Notes: generated from the letters alone by a model not told the origin. 64,000 nt of DNA from Capsicum annuum (GCF_002878395.1 NC_061122.1:78378454-78442453), one strand, 5' to 3'; positions 1-13,440 are shown, numbered from the stretch's first letter. Translations and numbers: made by a program.

Positions 1-1040
1 ATATTGGTGATTCCACACTAGGCTCAATAAATAATTGAATGTAGAAAGGGGAACCTAAACTAAAAGGGATTCCATGACCCCCTTTTAGAGCGTATAAGGG
101 GAGGTCGAATTCTAAACCTTTTCTTTTAAGTATACTCATTACCAAAAGATACACGTAACTTTGGGACACATGCGCACAGCTGAGTACGTGGCTAAAAGTC
201 AACAAAAAGAAAATCTCAAACTCTTTTTTTTTGTTTCATTTAGAAAGTCTTTTCATATAAAAGACGCCACTCTATGAGGGAATATGCAAATAAAAGGCCA
301 ATAGCCTGATGTCGCTTTGACAGCATAAGCTTTAGATCAAATAGTGAAATAATAAACATTTCATAAGAAAAAAGGAATAATTTGAAGTTTCAATCTCAAA
401 GAAAGGTATAGGTTCAATTTTTAACAGTTATTTAAATCTTTTCCAGCTATTTCTAAGAAAGAACAATCCTGAAAAAATCATTAATAAATGATAACTCCAT
501 TATACAAATGATAGGACCAAGCTCTAGCAGTAATCATGATAGAGATTAGGATGACATTTGATAAATAAAATAAGAATTGGCAGAAATTCTCATAGGTGAA
601 GCTAATCAAACCTATTTTCAGAAAAAGAAGATAAAAAAAAAAGAAAAATATAATGGCTAGGAAAGCTCTAGAGATTCTATGGTAATTGAAAACGTCGAAG
701 TAAGTTGTGGTTTATAAATAGGATGATGAGGGGATAAGGGGCAATGGGTATTCATTATATATTGAAATATTTATGTTTGTTAGCTCTGTGAGAAGAACGG
801 TATACCCAAAAAAATAAGTGACCACCGTAGTTCAGCAATTCTTTATATTCCTCTTCTTTCTTAGTTGAAGCTCCCCTTTTTGGGCAGCTAGTTCAATGGT
901 TTCCATGCTTGATGACTGGTATTCTTTGTATAGAAGGTAAATCTAGGTATGTTATTGGTCTTTAGAAGGACCAATGGAATCCTGGTCTTCTCTCCTAAAA
1001 AATTTCCACATTGCTATTCCATTTTGCTACCTAGAGCCAG
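1..1040. other. Unassigned sequence at left edge
   Basis: I recognise no gene, LTR or coding domain in this stretch. It holds A-rich runs and several short mixed-composition blocks. It ends where similarity to the G1 LTR begins, so the G1 LTR is truncated here by a deletion or rearrangement. The texture is somewhat like plant mitochondrial spacer, but I cannot name any organellar gene in it and do not claim it. Confidence 0.3.
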
Positions 1041-2405
1041 GTTTACCCCAGGATATTTCATTACTAAACTTTGCTTAAGGGAATCCCTTGAACCCTACAA
1101 GATGTTCATTAGTATGTTTACTTGGGGGATTCTTTTATACTCTACAAGGATGTACAATTAAACCATAAATGTTATTCAAACCAATTTCATTATTTCATTC
1201 TCATGGAGGATTCCTATGTACCCTGCAAGGTTTTCATTTAGATTAACCATAACCACCAAGATCTTATCCTTTTACCATTCCAAACCATTCTCACCATTTA
1301 CGCCATTCTAAAACGTTCCAAGAATTTAAAGAATTTAAAATATTTATACCATTACAAACCATTTAAATGATGTAAAACCATCCAATTCCATTTAGGGTTC
1401 CATTACCAAACCATACCATGTAATAGATCAAATGAAAGTTCAATAATAGAGTATAAACATTTTCTTAGGCATTTTGTCAAACATGTTGAGGGCGTACCTT
1501 TACCAAATCCAAAACCAAAGCATAAACCATCCAATTTAGGGTTACCCATGACCCATTTGTTAAACCACAACCAACAAGAACCTACATGTGCAATCCATCA
1601 CCAAAAACATGTGAAAATACAAATTAAACCAACATTCAATAATATGCCTCCAAACCCTCAACATACGTTTCCAAAATCACCATTCATGAGTTATAATCAA
1701 TGTTTAAAACAGACTAAAACATTCCTTTAGTTGGAAATAACAATAAGGGAAGGAGTGTATGCCTTATACAAGAAGATTTCAGAGAGAAACTTGACTCTCG
1801 AGCCCTTCGAAGAGCACTTGTAGAAAGCCTAGCCTCCAATCTTCAAGATTAAGTTTGAGAGAGTATTTTGGAGTGTTTCTATTCTTCAAAGTGAGTTATG
1901 AGAGGCCACCAAGTAACCAAGTTATGAGAGTAAGTTTGAAATATCCAGAATACCCCCGACTAAAAATTTGAAAACCAATTTCCAGGTGGGTACGACTCAC
2001 CCATGCAAACCGTACCCAAGGGTACGAGTAGTACCCAACTCGTACCCTACCCTTCCCTATGGTCCCCTATGCTGACCAACATATCAAAACACAACCCCCA
2101 AATTGTACCTTAAGGTATGAGTGGTACCCCCAACTTGTACCCTAAATCGTATCTTGGACAGTTTGAACTAGTCCACCAATAAGCATTATATGACTAGGCA
2201 TCGTACTTCTTATATCCAATCATACGACTCGTATGATATTAAGTCGTATCATGGAAAGTAACCAAGATTAACCCACTACCCAAAATACGAGTGAGCCATC
2301 CTCAAATCGTATCCAAGGGTACGATCAGAACCCTTGAGTCGTACCTTGCCTAAAACGTCCAAAACCCAAGAAATTTTGTGAGGGTCAAAAACTTGGGGTG
2401 TTTCA
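1041..2405 (-). repeat. G1 3' LTR, truncated
   Basis: This copy aligns with 7500-8858 over its whole length and ends in the same GTGTTTCA. The half that would extend to the left is missing, so this LTR lost its element-3' part. A cluster of GTACGAGT/GGGTACGA-type motifs lies at about 1980-2350, inside the element-5' end of the LTR. Similarity to the right copy is clear but with many substitutions, indicating an old insertion. Confidence 0.8.
1980..2350. repeat. Short-motif cluster in G1 LTR (GGGTACGA/TCGTACCC)
   Basis: Direct and inverted copies of GTACGA, CGTACCC and GGGTACGAGT recur through this interval, for example near 1990, 2010, 2030, 2040, 2225, 2285, 2310 and 2340. The second LTR has the decayed equivalent at about 8445-8810. 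The motif is palindromic at its core (GTAC), so the region could form many small hairpins. Confidence 0.75.
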
Positions 2406-2440
2406 ATCTCCACCACTAGTATCATTCATCCTCGAATAAT
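2406..2440 (-). other. G1 polypurine-tract region
   Basis: On the minus strand a purine-rich segment (GGTGGAGAT preceded by CGAGGATGAATGAT) abuts the LTR start TGAAACACCCC. The CGAGGATGAAT phrase just upstream of the LTR recurs at the matching places of N (30822-30860) and H (37701-37735). Its position fits second-strand priming. Confidence 0.6.
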
Positions 2441-2689
2441 GGGTAAGGGAAAGAATAAGCATGAGATAACACAAGAACATACATCTAACTTTCCTCCACC
2501 CAAAATTAAAGACAAGGACATATACCAAGATGAGAAGATCACCACATACCCCAAGCATGGTTTACACCCCAACACCTCTATTCTGACATCTAACTAAGTT
2601 AGAAAACAAAGATGTAAGAGAAATCATCCCCTTCTTTATCCAAGTTAGAAAACCAAGATGAATTAAAAAATACATACCTTACACAGGAG

Positions 2690-2990
2690 TTTCCAGGATG
2701 ATGAACCAATGCGGATACTTGGACTCCATGTCCCCTTCTGCATCCCAAATGGTTTTCTCTGACTTTTGGTTCCACTATAGAACGCTTGCCAAAGCCACAC
2801 CTTTGTTCATAATCAATGAACTTACCAACCCAAGATCCTCACTGGGACCTCCTTGTAGGACCAAGAATCTAAGGTATAAATACCACCCAAAGTAAACAAC
2901 CATCAAAGGATCACCTACACCTTTCTGCCACACCAATGCATGGGATACTGAATAAATAGAACCCATTCTATAGATCAAGGCCAATTCAAC
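2690..2990 (-). pseudogene. G1 integrase C-terminus / chromodomain tail
   Basis: On the minus strand, 2990 to 2690 reads a VSHAL..GDP.. segment like the junction that follows the integrase core in chromoviruses, then a PSEDLGL linker, then ASVL*WNQ and EKTIWDAEGDMESKYPHWF, a chromodomain-type ending. Element A has a degenerate counterpart at about 52080-52255. One in-frame TAG interrupts the tail where a basic residue codon is expected. Confidence 0.7.
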
Positions 2991-5382
2991 TTATAACTTC
3001 CTAAAGACACATCACTATGAGAGATTGAGTCTAGTTATACACAACCCCTATGTTCAAGCTTATCCAAGACTAAAAGGAGTTTACTTAGGCCATCAGGCTC
3101 TACTCCTTACATCTATCTCGAAAAATTATTCCGCTCAATCATTATTTATAATATGCACACCATAAGTAAAAAGGCATAGAAAAACCATAAACAACCATTC
3201 TAACCAAAACCATCAATATATATTTGAACGACACAAAACCATAGAATAACCATGCCATGAAAACATTGTATAAATCATTTCTTTCCAAGCCTCTTAAGTA
3301 CGCAATATAATTATTGGTATATCTATCAATCACAACATTCAATCCTACCTCTTCTATACCCGCAGTATGATTTATCATTTAAAAGATCTAGTACCCTCTA
3401 TCATTTCACAAGGGTTTTCACTACCTATTCCCTTCCTATCCATTCCTTATGACGACAACCTTACCTCACATTCCAAAACCTTAGTTTTAGTAGTCACCCT
3501 GAAATCTTCCCCCACTTAGGGACGTCTACACTCCTCATTTTAAAACATCACCATAACTCCAAAGACACTACCAACCTATCATAAGAACGGTCATTCAAGG
3601 AACCAAATTACAAGAATTATCCATGCCAGCCTAGGAAAGACCCCCAAAATAAGACACAACATTATATATACGAAGTACTTTATAGAAACAACCTAGGTCA
3701 TAAATGATGGACCATCCCAACAAAACCATACCATAAAAGAAGTCCTGACGACTGGACACTGAAAGAAACAAAACCGCATATACCCTAGGTAAAGTAGTTT
3801 AAAGTCAAGATTGATATCTACAGAACAAGGCAAATGCAAAATACAAACCTTAGGCATAAGTGCTATAAGAATGCATGCAACACTAGTAGAGTAATCTCTT
3901 AACCAAGATAGAAGAGAATCACTAGAATATGCAACCCAACCTTTCCTTAGAGACCACCTCTAGAAGAAAATTTTAGATTAATCCAGGACCTTCATCCCAT
4001 GACACCTATAAGTACAACACTCCGCTATAATGGATATGAACAAGTATGTACACTAGGGACACTTGGCTCTCTTATACCCAAAACCTCATTCATCCATATA
4101 TTACCTAGAGCCCAGTATAGTCATACAAACTCCATGCCCTAACCCATGCAATGACTAGACCCCCAATCTATAACCATCCATTCAACCTGAACTCCCAACC
4201 AACATGCCTATACATTCCTACTATTGTATTTACCAAGCCATTAACCTTACCCCTTCCACACACCATATTAAACCTACCAATTTACCTCTATAATTGTCAT
4301 ATTGTTATCCCTGAGCTAACATACTCCCATTACAAAGATCAAGTATCTAGGTCCAAGCCTAGTATCTATCAACCACCATATACTACCACCAAGGTACCCC
4401 ATATAGAAAATGCATATACATGGTCCACCCCATAAGGAGGACACTCTAAATTTCTTATTCACCCATTGCCAACCTATGCATTTCTAGGGAACCATTTCCC
4501 GTATGCATGCAAGAAGGAAAACACTCTACGAAGAGATATTAGAAATAATGAAACCTTCATCTAAGAGATCCCTTAATTTTATTTCTTTTTTTCATTACAT
4601 TTCTTAAGCTCAATCGGTCCATTCTAAAAATAAAGAATAGAAATTGTACAAGTGTCCGAAATAAAACCAATACCAAACTAAACTCCCTATTAGAAAGACA
4701 CCACGAGGATCATCAAAAAGGAACCCAAGAATTCATGCATCACCAAAACTGAATGCAAAGAAAGACCTTACGAGTTGGAACCTTTAACCTGAACCAAATG
4801 GTAGAGATACCTCTTGGAGACCAATCTCTGAGTTCTAACATATCATGTAACCTTTACCTTAATAGTTAGGAAATAAAACCATCCTCTCATTCCATAACCG
4901 ATTCACTCTGGAGCCTAATGATAACCTAACAAATCTGATAATCTAATAATACATAGCATGAGTATAATCAATACATCCACCAAATGACATCAAAATCCAC
5001 TATATCCAAGTCAAACTAATCCACTAAGACCAAAAGATACCACATACACCCATAGACTCCTTTAGCAATCGTAGATTTACCTATCAGGGTAGAAATAGAA
5101 AGAAAAGAATTTAAACAACCATAGAACTAAAACCAAAACACACAACTATAAATGGGCTCAAAAAATAGAGGAAACCCCAAACCAAGTAACTAATACTCAT
5201 AATGAGAAAAGAGTTTTTAACATACCAGTGTCAGCATCAGAATATATCTTAAACTCTCAAGGAATAGTGAAGTCATTGAGATGATCCCGACCAATGTCAA
5301 AACTAGAAGTAGTGCCCCTTGGTACAAGAGCTATAAAAATGGTAACTAGTGTCCTATTTGCCCAAGAGGCAATCATTATGGG

Positions 5383-5424
5383 ACACTCCCATTCTATATG
5401 ACCCAACCGACCATAACTAAGACA
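5383..5424 (-). pseudogene. G1 gag CCHC zinc knuckle, second Cys changed to Tyr
   Basis: Minus-strand translation gives CLSYGRLGHIEWEC, which has the CX2CX4HX4C spacing of a retroviral-type nucleocapsid knuckle with the second Cys replaced by Tyr (TAT for TGT). Flanking residues (RKGRNH before, PIMI after) also fit gag. The same replacement occurs in element A at 48667-48669. Confidence 0.75.
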
Positions 5425-6219
5425 ATGATTCCTCCCTTTCTTGCAACAACTACGGTACGACCGACTATTAAATTTACAAAGAGGGTAGGATGTTATGGAT
5501 TAGGCCCCAATAGCCCGAGATCAAGCACCCTATGCCCTAGAAGTATTACCACTCTGAAAATGTCTGCCTTCTAACAAATTCAGGTAGGGAGCAGGAGCAT
5601 TAGCCATAGAACAGGAGTTAGGACCCACCTAACTTTTTCTCTTGGACCACTTACCACCATACAGTTGGCCTTTCTTTTGTTTAGAAAACCAAGACTCCTT
5701 AGCTTGCCTATTTCCCAACCTTGCCTTATTCATCTCCTATCAATAAGATCGGACTAGTGTGATAAAGTTATCATTATCTGGGTCAATAAATTAATAGAAT
5801 GATGAAACTTGGCATTGTTAACCCCTCACTAAGGTAACTGAGCATGAGTGACAATTTTTAAAATAGGGTCAGTTGAGACCGGTGGGACTCTATGGGGAAA
5901 AATCCAAAAGTTGTAAACCTTGACTGAGTTTGTGCCCTATGAGTTGGACTAGATCCATATATGTTGTCCTCAAGTGGGACGTGGGTTTTCATGAACTTTA
6001 GATTATTGTAAGGATATGATCTTAAAGACGAACCAAAAAAAGATTTAGGGAAGAGTTCAAGACAATAGACTTCATAGCTTAAAAGTAGAACAACAAGAAA
6101 GTGGAACATTCCTAAATGTCTCATAGCCTACTAATTATATGTATGGTGTACGACACACCCATAAGGAAGACTCTAGTTGACGCGGCTTTGAGGATACCCC
6201 ATTACACTACAACCTAAAT

Positions 6220-6231
6220 CTCTAATACCAA
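6220..6231 (-). other. G1 primer-binding site
   Basis: The minus strand reads TTGGTATTAGAG a few bases inside the LTR end at 6234. This is the initiator-methionine tRNA complement TGGTATCAGAG with one C-to-T change. It fixes element orientation and identifies 6234-8858 as the 5' LTR. Confidence 0.75.
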
Positions 6232-6233
6232 CT

Positions 6234-8858
6234 TGATATAACCCAAACTGGGGTTTTGTCGTAATAGGCAATACCAAGTCCATTCGAGATAGAAGAATGC
6301 CCCCAAACCCAATCCCACCAACCAATATATATCCCGAATCAAATGAAATCTGAACATATAATAATATAACGTATTAACTATATGGTGACTTTAGGATAAG
6401 CCTAAATTCAAAGCCAAGCCAACGAACTCAATCCACCTAATAATCGAAACCAACTATCCAAATGAACCAACAACCATGCCAAACCATAAAACAAAACCAA
6501 AATAATAACCCAATGTATATTTATATATATGAAATAACATAATCAAACCATACCCAAGTCCACAACTTTCCATACAAAGCCTCTAAACCAAAACCAAATA
6601 GTACTTAGTTGGGACATGCCCCTGACCATAGCCAAAATCTAAAGTCTATGAAAGATGAATGTATGTAAGGTAATCCATGACATGAAATAGATTCCTCCCA
6701 AACTATGGAAGCTCATTACTTTAATCCAAAGTTGACAATTCTTGAATTCGATCAATGAGCAGGAAGAGTAGTATGGTCGGTCCCTACATCACATAGGATG
6801 CAGCCACTCGAATATGGGTTAGTAGGTAAATACTAGCATGAACTCAGGATAATGATAAAATAATACCAACCTTTAAAACCAAGTAAACCAACCATATGCA
6901 TACAAACCGTATACACACATATATATGTATGACCATGTCGGAAAGGGAACCGATTTAGCATGCTTTTAAAACCATTAAACTGGGTATATGAAGCTTAACT
7001 GTCCTAGAATCACCTATAGTCATTATGGGTTTTGTGTAACCCCTAAAATGAGACTTGATGCATGTAGCCACACGAACCGGAGATACCATAAGAGTAGGGG
7101 ATCCTACGTACCCTTCACTTTCTATGATACATATGTATAGTGTACTTAAAGGATTCCCATGTACCTCATAGAATAATATATGGTCACTATGACTAACCCC
7201 TCATGTCGACAAACATGAGTTTCCAATGTCCATCCATTGAACTCGCACCTTCATGGCTAACTATCACACCCCGTTATTAGTTCTCAATTAAAACCATTTC
7301 TTACCTGCCAAACTATTATTCCATTATTATTAACCAAGGCTATAAGAAATGGTATCATCATACCAACTATAGCTTGCAAGAAATGTCCTTATCCAACCTT
7401 AGATAGTCCCGTATACCCCATAGGTTACATTAATTAGTTTACTTGGGGGATTCCCATGTGCCCTATAATTACATTATCAATGAGCTTACTTAGGGGTTTT
7501 CTGTGTACCCCATGAGCATTTAATTACTAATATTTGCTTAGGGGAATCCTATTTACCCTACATGATGCTCATTAATATGTTTACTTGGGGATTCCTTTGT
7601 ACCCATAAGGATGTACAATTAAGCCATAACCATTGTTCAAACCAATTTCTTTATTTTATTCTCTTATGGGATTCCTATGTAACCTACAAGGTTTTTATTT
7701 AGACCAACCACAACCACCAAGACCTTACCCTTTTACCATTCCAAACCATTCTCACTATTTACACCATTCTAGACTATTCCAAGAATTTAAAACATTTATA
7801 CCATTTTAAATCATTTAAAAGATGCAAAGTCATCCAATTCCATTTAGGGTTCCATTTCCAAACCATACCATGCAATAGATCCAATAAAAGTTCAATAGTA
7901 GAGTAGAAACATTCTCTTAAGCATTTATCAAACATATTGAGGGCATACCTTTACCAAGACCAAAACCAAATCATAAACCATCTAATTTAGGGTTACCCAT
8001 GACCCATTTGTTAAACCATAACCAACAATCACACACATGTGCAAACCATCACCAAAAACATATGAAAATACTAAGGAAACTAACATTCAACAATATGCAT
8101 CAAAACCCTCAACAAACATTTCCAAAATCATCATTCATGACTTATAATCAATGTTTAAAACACCCTAAAAAATTCCTTTAGTTGGAACTAACAATGAGGG
8201 GAGGAGTACATGCTTTATACAAGAAGATTTCATAGAGAAACTTGACTCTTGATCCCTTTGAAGAACACTTGTAGAAAGCCGAGCCTCCAATCTTCAAGAG
8301 TAAGTTTGAGAGAAGTATTTTGGAGCGTTTCTATTCATCAAAGTAATTTATGAAAGGCCACTCAGGGTTACATAATGTGTGGACATAAGGGTTTGGGGTG
8401 GGAAATTTCTGAACTACCCCTGACTAAAAAGTAAAAAATCAACTTCCAAGTGGGTATGACTCACCCATACAAACCATACACTAGGGTACGAGTGGTACCT
8501 CAACTCATACCCTACCCTTCACCATGGTCCCCTATACTAACCAATATATGGAAACACAACCCTAACTCATACCTTAGGGTATGAGTAGTACCCCCAAGTT
8601 GTATCTTAGATAGTTTCAACTAGTCCAACCAATAAGCACTATTCGACTTGGCATCATACTTCTCGTATCCAACCATATGAGTCATATTATACTGATTTGT
8701 ATCTTGGATAGTAACCAAGCCAAACCCATTGCCTAACATATGAGTGAGCCATCCTAAAATCGTATCCAAGTGTATGATTAGTACCCTTTAATCATACCTT
8801 GCCCAAAAAGTCCAAAACCCAAGAAATTTTGCCTGGGTTAAAAACTTGGGATGTTTCA
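6234..8858 (-). repeat. G1 5' LTR
   Basis: This 2.6-kb LTR starts TGATATAACCC on the plus strand and ends GGGATGTTTCA. It keeps the TG...CA termini and has a short imperfect terminal inverted repeat. Its right part matches the truncated LTR at 1041-2405. A motif cluster equivalent to 1980-2350 lies at 8445-8810. A tandem-like series of TTACTTGGGGGATTCC/TGTACCC segments occurs at about 7440-7620. Confidence 0.8.
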
Positions 8859-8867
8859 ATTTTCAAA

Positions 8868-9265
8868 GAAAAGGCCATCATCCCTACTGAATTTCAAAGT
8901 TGGATCAATAGAAGTATTATGTCTCTCTTAACAATCTAGTCTTCTCTAAAACGTCTATAACATACTTTATTTGATAAAGTGATATTCCTGCCTTTGATCT
9001 TGCTACTTTAATACCCAAATAGTATCCAGGCTTTCCAAGATCCTTGGTTAAAAGGTTTTTTGTAAAATACTATTTTAGATCAACAATTCCTACCCTCTCA
9101 CTACCTCTAATTACAATATCATCAACATATACAACAAGGATTAGAAATCCACTTTGGATATGACCAATAACTATTGAATGATCAACCTCCATTGGCTTCA
9201 TCCTATACGCAAAAAGAACTTTGCTAAATTTATCAAACCATTCCCTCTGGATTTTTCTCTAGACT
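8868..9265 (-). pseudogene. Ty1/copia reverse transcriptase fragment
   Basis: Minus-strand translation from about 9260 gives EWFDKFSKVLFAY, then LILVVYVDDIVI with the copia catalytic YVDD (codons 9118-9129), then VDLK*YFTKNLLTKDLGKPGY and LGIKVARSKAGISL. This is the standard order of the Ty1/copia RT palm and thumb. One in-frame TAG follows VDLK. About 130 codons survive. The element is cut on the left by the G1 LTR end at 8858. On the right I cannot follow integrase or more N-terminal RT. It is a dead fragment and probably the older host of the G1 insertion. Confidence 0.88.
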
Positions 9266-10134
9266 TACCAATGTTTGCTAGCTTTTTTTCCTTACGCATA
9301 GCCCTTCTCTTATCAACAACTTTAGCAAATAAGGAAAATTATTATTCACTCCAATCTTTATAGAATGATTTGACCACCACTCCTCGAATTCTAAGTTGTA
9401 GTATGTTTTTCAAAAAGATCCATCATAGTGTACCAAGAACCCCAATGGTCTTAGGACATGGATTGGGTTAATGAACTAGTCTTGTCCCCTTAACCTAAGA
9501 TTTTAGGTTATGACCAGACAAAAATAGGTCCTCCAGATGCCCTATAACTGTCCTTTTTTTCCATTCTTGCTCATTTGTACTTCATAGATGATAGGCTAAT
9601 AAACAGTTGAGGCCCTAGAATAGCCTTGCTTTTATGTTACCCCTCTTTTCTTAGATTAGGTTAGCACTTATGCTACTTCATGTAATGATATTCAATTAAT
9701 TGAGTAGAGAGAATAATTGAATTACTTGCCAACCTTCGCTCCTATGTTGAAGTCTCTCTTACCACAGGTCATCATTACATCCTTTGTCGAAAAGGTAGAT
9801 GCTTTTATCCTTGATTTATTGAGACTTCTAGTTGATATCTCAAACATAATCCTGTTGTTGGTAATGTCCTTGATGAATGACTTTCCATGCTTTCTGCACT
9901 TGACTCTTGAGGGATAGGATGTGCTTAAGCACCTCGAACTCTTTCTGTAGGTTAGAAACTTCCTAAATTTGAAAGGCATCATATTGATCTCTACTTCTCC
10001 CGTAAATGGTGATGTCTCAATTTACATTGGTCAGTCAAGTATCTAAAACAAACCTTTGTCCAAGTAATCTTGAATCAAATTCTTGAAATTTACATAATTA
10101 TTTGTGGAGTGAATCAATTTCTAGTGCTATTTAC
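9266..10134. other. Unassigned stretch between copia fragment and S0
   Basis: I recognise no domain here. Minus-strand frames carry a weak, stop-broken peptide-like stretch at about 9720-9990 with several Lys- and Gln-rich segments. It could be the 5' coding part of the same copia element or another decayed repeat. Nothing is strong enough to name. Confidence 0.3.
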
Positions 10135-11404
10135 TATAATGCCTCGAGTCTGTACCTCAAATGCTATACTATACTTATAACCCCGAAGGACCACAAGCAA
10201 CCCATAACTAATATTTGCTGTGAGCACTGAAACATGATACTGTAATAAATAAAAAATAATAGGTTGAAATACCATAAGATTCAAAATCTATAATCCTGAT
10301 AAAATATATCATCTGTGATAATATCTGTAAAGCTGAATACTGACTAAAAATTAGTCTTAAAAGCCTCTAATTAAAACTATCTAAAAGTGGAGTTGATGGG
10401 ATAATCCCCCAACTAACTCCATCTACTGAAATACTGAGTCTACAAAACTAATAAAATAAAAACATATCCTCAAATGATGAGGACTCACTGCTAATCTATT
10501 ATTTCTGGCTAAATCTGAATCTATCTATGCACGGTTAGGAACCTGAGCGTCCGAACCTATGATATGAGACATCATAGCACAAAGAAAGTGTAATGACTCG
10601 ATTTTCTAGAATCAAAACATCACATGGTGCTCATGATCCCAAAGGATCAAAAGCTAACCCTTTACTGATATTTGTACCTGAACACTGCATAATATAGATA
10701 ATAAATGTGGAAAGTGGCCATAAGGTTCAAAATATCTAAAAATACTCAAAATTGAAAATTGAATACTAATACATCTATCCAAACAGCCTCTAAACTGTCT
10801 GAACTGTGGAGTTGATGGGACATGTCCCCAACTAACTCTATCTACTAAAAATAAACTAAGTCGGATACGATAAAAATAAAAATAAGGATCATCCTCGACT
10901 GGAGAGGACTTACTACTATGTTTACTAATGCTGATTGGGACTGAGCTAGGGCGCTCTGGATCTTGTGCCTCCGAACTTATGGTGTCAAAGAAACCATCAT
11001 AGTACAAATGCCTCAGTACAGGAATGTACCGAGTATGAAGATGAGGTAAGGCTAACTACAAGGGCTAATGCATGAACAATTATTTAACTAAATAATCATG
11101 AGAGTACTGAATAAAAACACATGTATAAATGCATGAACCATAATTGAAATCATCGTGACTCAAAATACTAAAAATCGGATACTACTTTACTACCATCTGA
11201 ACTCACTACTAATGCCTGAGATACTAAATACTAAATCATCTAATACTGATAACTGAGTACTAGAGTGGAGATCAGTCCTCTCTAGCGAGTGATCTTGGAA
11301 ACTGATGTTACTAGAGCTGATTAACTGAATCTACTCACACCAATGATTGAAAGATGAGTTTACTACTCTCGACTATCTAAATCTAATAATTAGATTACTT
11401 AATT

Positions 11405-11745
11405 AAATTTGAGACTGAGATCAAGCCTATCAAGCTGGTGATCTCTGAATTTGATAATGAGATTACTCAACTGAATTTGACACTGAGATAAAGCCTATCT
11501 AGTAGGTGATCTCTGGATCTGATAATGAGATTATTCACTAAATCTAAGACTGAGATCAAGCCTATCTAGTGGGTGATCTCTGGATCTATTAATGAGATTA
11601 CTCAACTAAATCTAAAATTGGGATCAAGCCTATCTAGCGGGTGATCTCTGGATCTGATAATGATATTACTCAACTGAATCTGAGACTGAGATCAAGCCTA
11701 TCTAGCGGGTGATCATGGATATGATAATGATATTTACTCAATAAC
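11405..11745. repeat. 67-68 bp tandem array, five units, in S1
   Basis: Units start at about 11405, 11473, 11540, 11608 and 11676. Each contains GAGATCAAGCCTATCTAG followed by GGGTGATCTCTGGATC and ATAATGAGATTACTCA. A diverged partial unit precedes them at 11262-11340. The equivalent region of N (about 27895-27960) has a single unit, so the array is an S1-specific expansion. Confidence 0.9.
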
Positions 11746-13279
11746 TTTATGTGGGACCTTGCCTATCTAGTGGCTGGTCCATGAGTCAATGAAACTATCT
11801 AAGTTCCGTACTGAGATAGATGATTGTATCTGATAGTCCTGATTTCTGAGTTCTACTCTGAAGATTGATACTGAAACTGCAACTATGGGAGTTCTCACTT
11901 AACTGATATACCCCGAATCTGAACTGGTGGGGTCCAACCTATAACCCCAACTAGAAGGGTATCAATACCATGCCATGGGTAAAAACCTCTCTGGTTAAGC
12001 CTCTCTAATGGGTGACCCTAGCAAAAAGTCAAGCCTAAGGAAGTAAACAGTCAAGCCTATCTAGCGGGTGACAAGCCTTTTCTAATGAGTGACTCCTGCA
12101 TCCTGCGCTGGCTACGCAGTTCTAGAGTTTAGGGATTGCTCCTAACGACTCTGCCTCTCTAACGGGAAAGACATTATCCCTGCACTCGCTCGGTGCTAGC
12201 TTTTACTCCCAACTGAAAGACTCTTAACTGAACTTAAACTGAACTGAATCTGATACTAATCATATTTCTTAACTGATCTAACTGAGTTAAGTTGAATTCA
12301 CTTGGTTCTATATATGATAGAATACTACTGAATCTCATTATCTGACTGAATGATACTGAGCTCGGGATAGATTACTCGAATGCTACTGAGGACTAAACTG
12401 AACACTTGAATACTACTAGATCTGAGCTGAGTACATAACTGAGGATAGATTACTAGCAATACTGAGATTGTGTAGATTATTGAGATTTCTTAAGTTCTGT
12501 ATCTGTTTGAGAGTACACAGTTCTATAACTCACTGAGTTCTAAGAATTATGGCTGAACTGAGATAATCGGGAAAACTGACATTGGCTCTAGACTGTAGCT
12601 AATTTGTCAGGTATAAATAACCCCAGGACTCGATAACATAAAAGTAAAGAATAACCATTCTTGAATTATCAAGACCATGGACATTCATTCACCATCACAA
12701 TCACTATAGTATCTCTTCAAGCATTTAGAAATCATAAATATGTGATAGTATAGGGAGACATGCTATTTCATCATACTCCATTAAACAAGATCTTGCATCA
12801 AACAGCATGTATTAAAGTCTTAGCATGTATCAAAGAGCCCATAATTGGGGAATTTGATGCTATCATATCACAATTCATTCACTAAGTATTTTCAACAAAC
12901 ACTTGGCATGCATGGGCTTGCACACAATTGGGGATTTCTAATCAACATGCTATAATGTCTCTAATTCCTTCACATGAGCATTTTATCAAGCATATGGGGA
13001 GCATACTTTTCTTATTCAATAATTTCTTTACTTTGTTGAGATGAACACATCACTTAACAAGAAACTTGAAGAGGGTTTATTATAAACATCACATGAATAT
13101 CACATACTAGGGTCAAAGCTTGAAACCTTATCAACAAAATATGAATTAAAACTCAATAATAGCATAAAATCCAATTTCAATTCACATGAATTATGAAAAG
13201 TCACAAACATAAGATCTTTGAAATTTAGAAAAGGGTTCTTAAACTTTTTGGATGAAAGGGACCCAAGAATCAACATCTG

Positions 13280-13440
13280 CATACCTTAGTTTCTTGATTC
13301 TTAAAAATTTAGCGGAAGAACCTTGATGTTGGGATCTTGATTTAGGAACCCTAGCTCTTGTTCTTGAACAACCTTGAGAGAAAACTAGTATTTTTGGGTC
13401 AAATGAGGCCAAATCCCATGTTAAGGAGTATATATATGGG
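13280..13440 (-). promoter_or_regulatory. S1 LTR TATA-like promoter and splice-donor-like block
   Basis: Reading the minus strand from 13440, a TATATATA box (13430-13437) is followed by an AT-rich leader with an ACTAGGGTT-like phrase and, at 13280-13287, AAGGTATG followed by ATGTTGATTC and TGGGTCCCTTTCATCC. N, S0 and S2 have the same order and spacing. Promoter and donor roles are inferred from position and consensus only. Confidence 0.45.

Larger units (their letters stand above)
2406..6233 (-). pseudogene. G1 gag-pol remnant
   Basis: The antisense internal region carries scattered recognisable pieces in the expected order. The gag zinc knuckle is at 5383-5424, a protease-like stretch follows at about 4930-5290, and the integrase C-terminus with a chromodomain-type tail is at about 2690-2990 (WNQ..E.TIWDAEGDME..YPHWF reads in one frame). 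Between about 3000 and 4900 I could not find the RT catalytic box or the integrase D,D,E core by eye. The region has stops and frameshifts throughout. It is non-functional. The missing central pol could be an internal deletion of roughly 1.5 kb compared with related elements (inference). Confidence 0.7.
1041..8858 (-). mobile_element. G1: degenerate Ty3/gypsy chromovirus, minus strand
   Basis: The order on the plus strand is truncated LTR, polypurine region, antisense pol, antisense gag, antisense primer site, full LTR. This defines a minus-strand LTR retrotransposon. The left and right LTR copies match from about 1041-2405 and 7500-8858, including the block that begins GGGTTACCCATGACCC in both. 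A gag CCHC knuckle and an integrase C-terminus/chromodomain tail place it in the chromovirus branch, probably Tekay/Del-like by family knowledge. The internal region is only about 3.8 kb, short for an autonomous member, so part of pol has been deleted or has decayed beyond recognition. Confidence 0.85.

Noticed and set aside
1..1040. Left edge as a second NUMT or plastid DNA
   Set aside because: Composition is suggestive but no gene or motif could be named.
4151..4435. 94-codon plus-strand frame
   Set aside because: Pro/Thr-rich composition in the antisense of decayed G1 pol; no recognisable domain.
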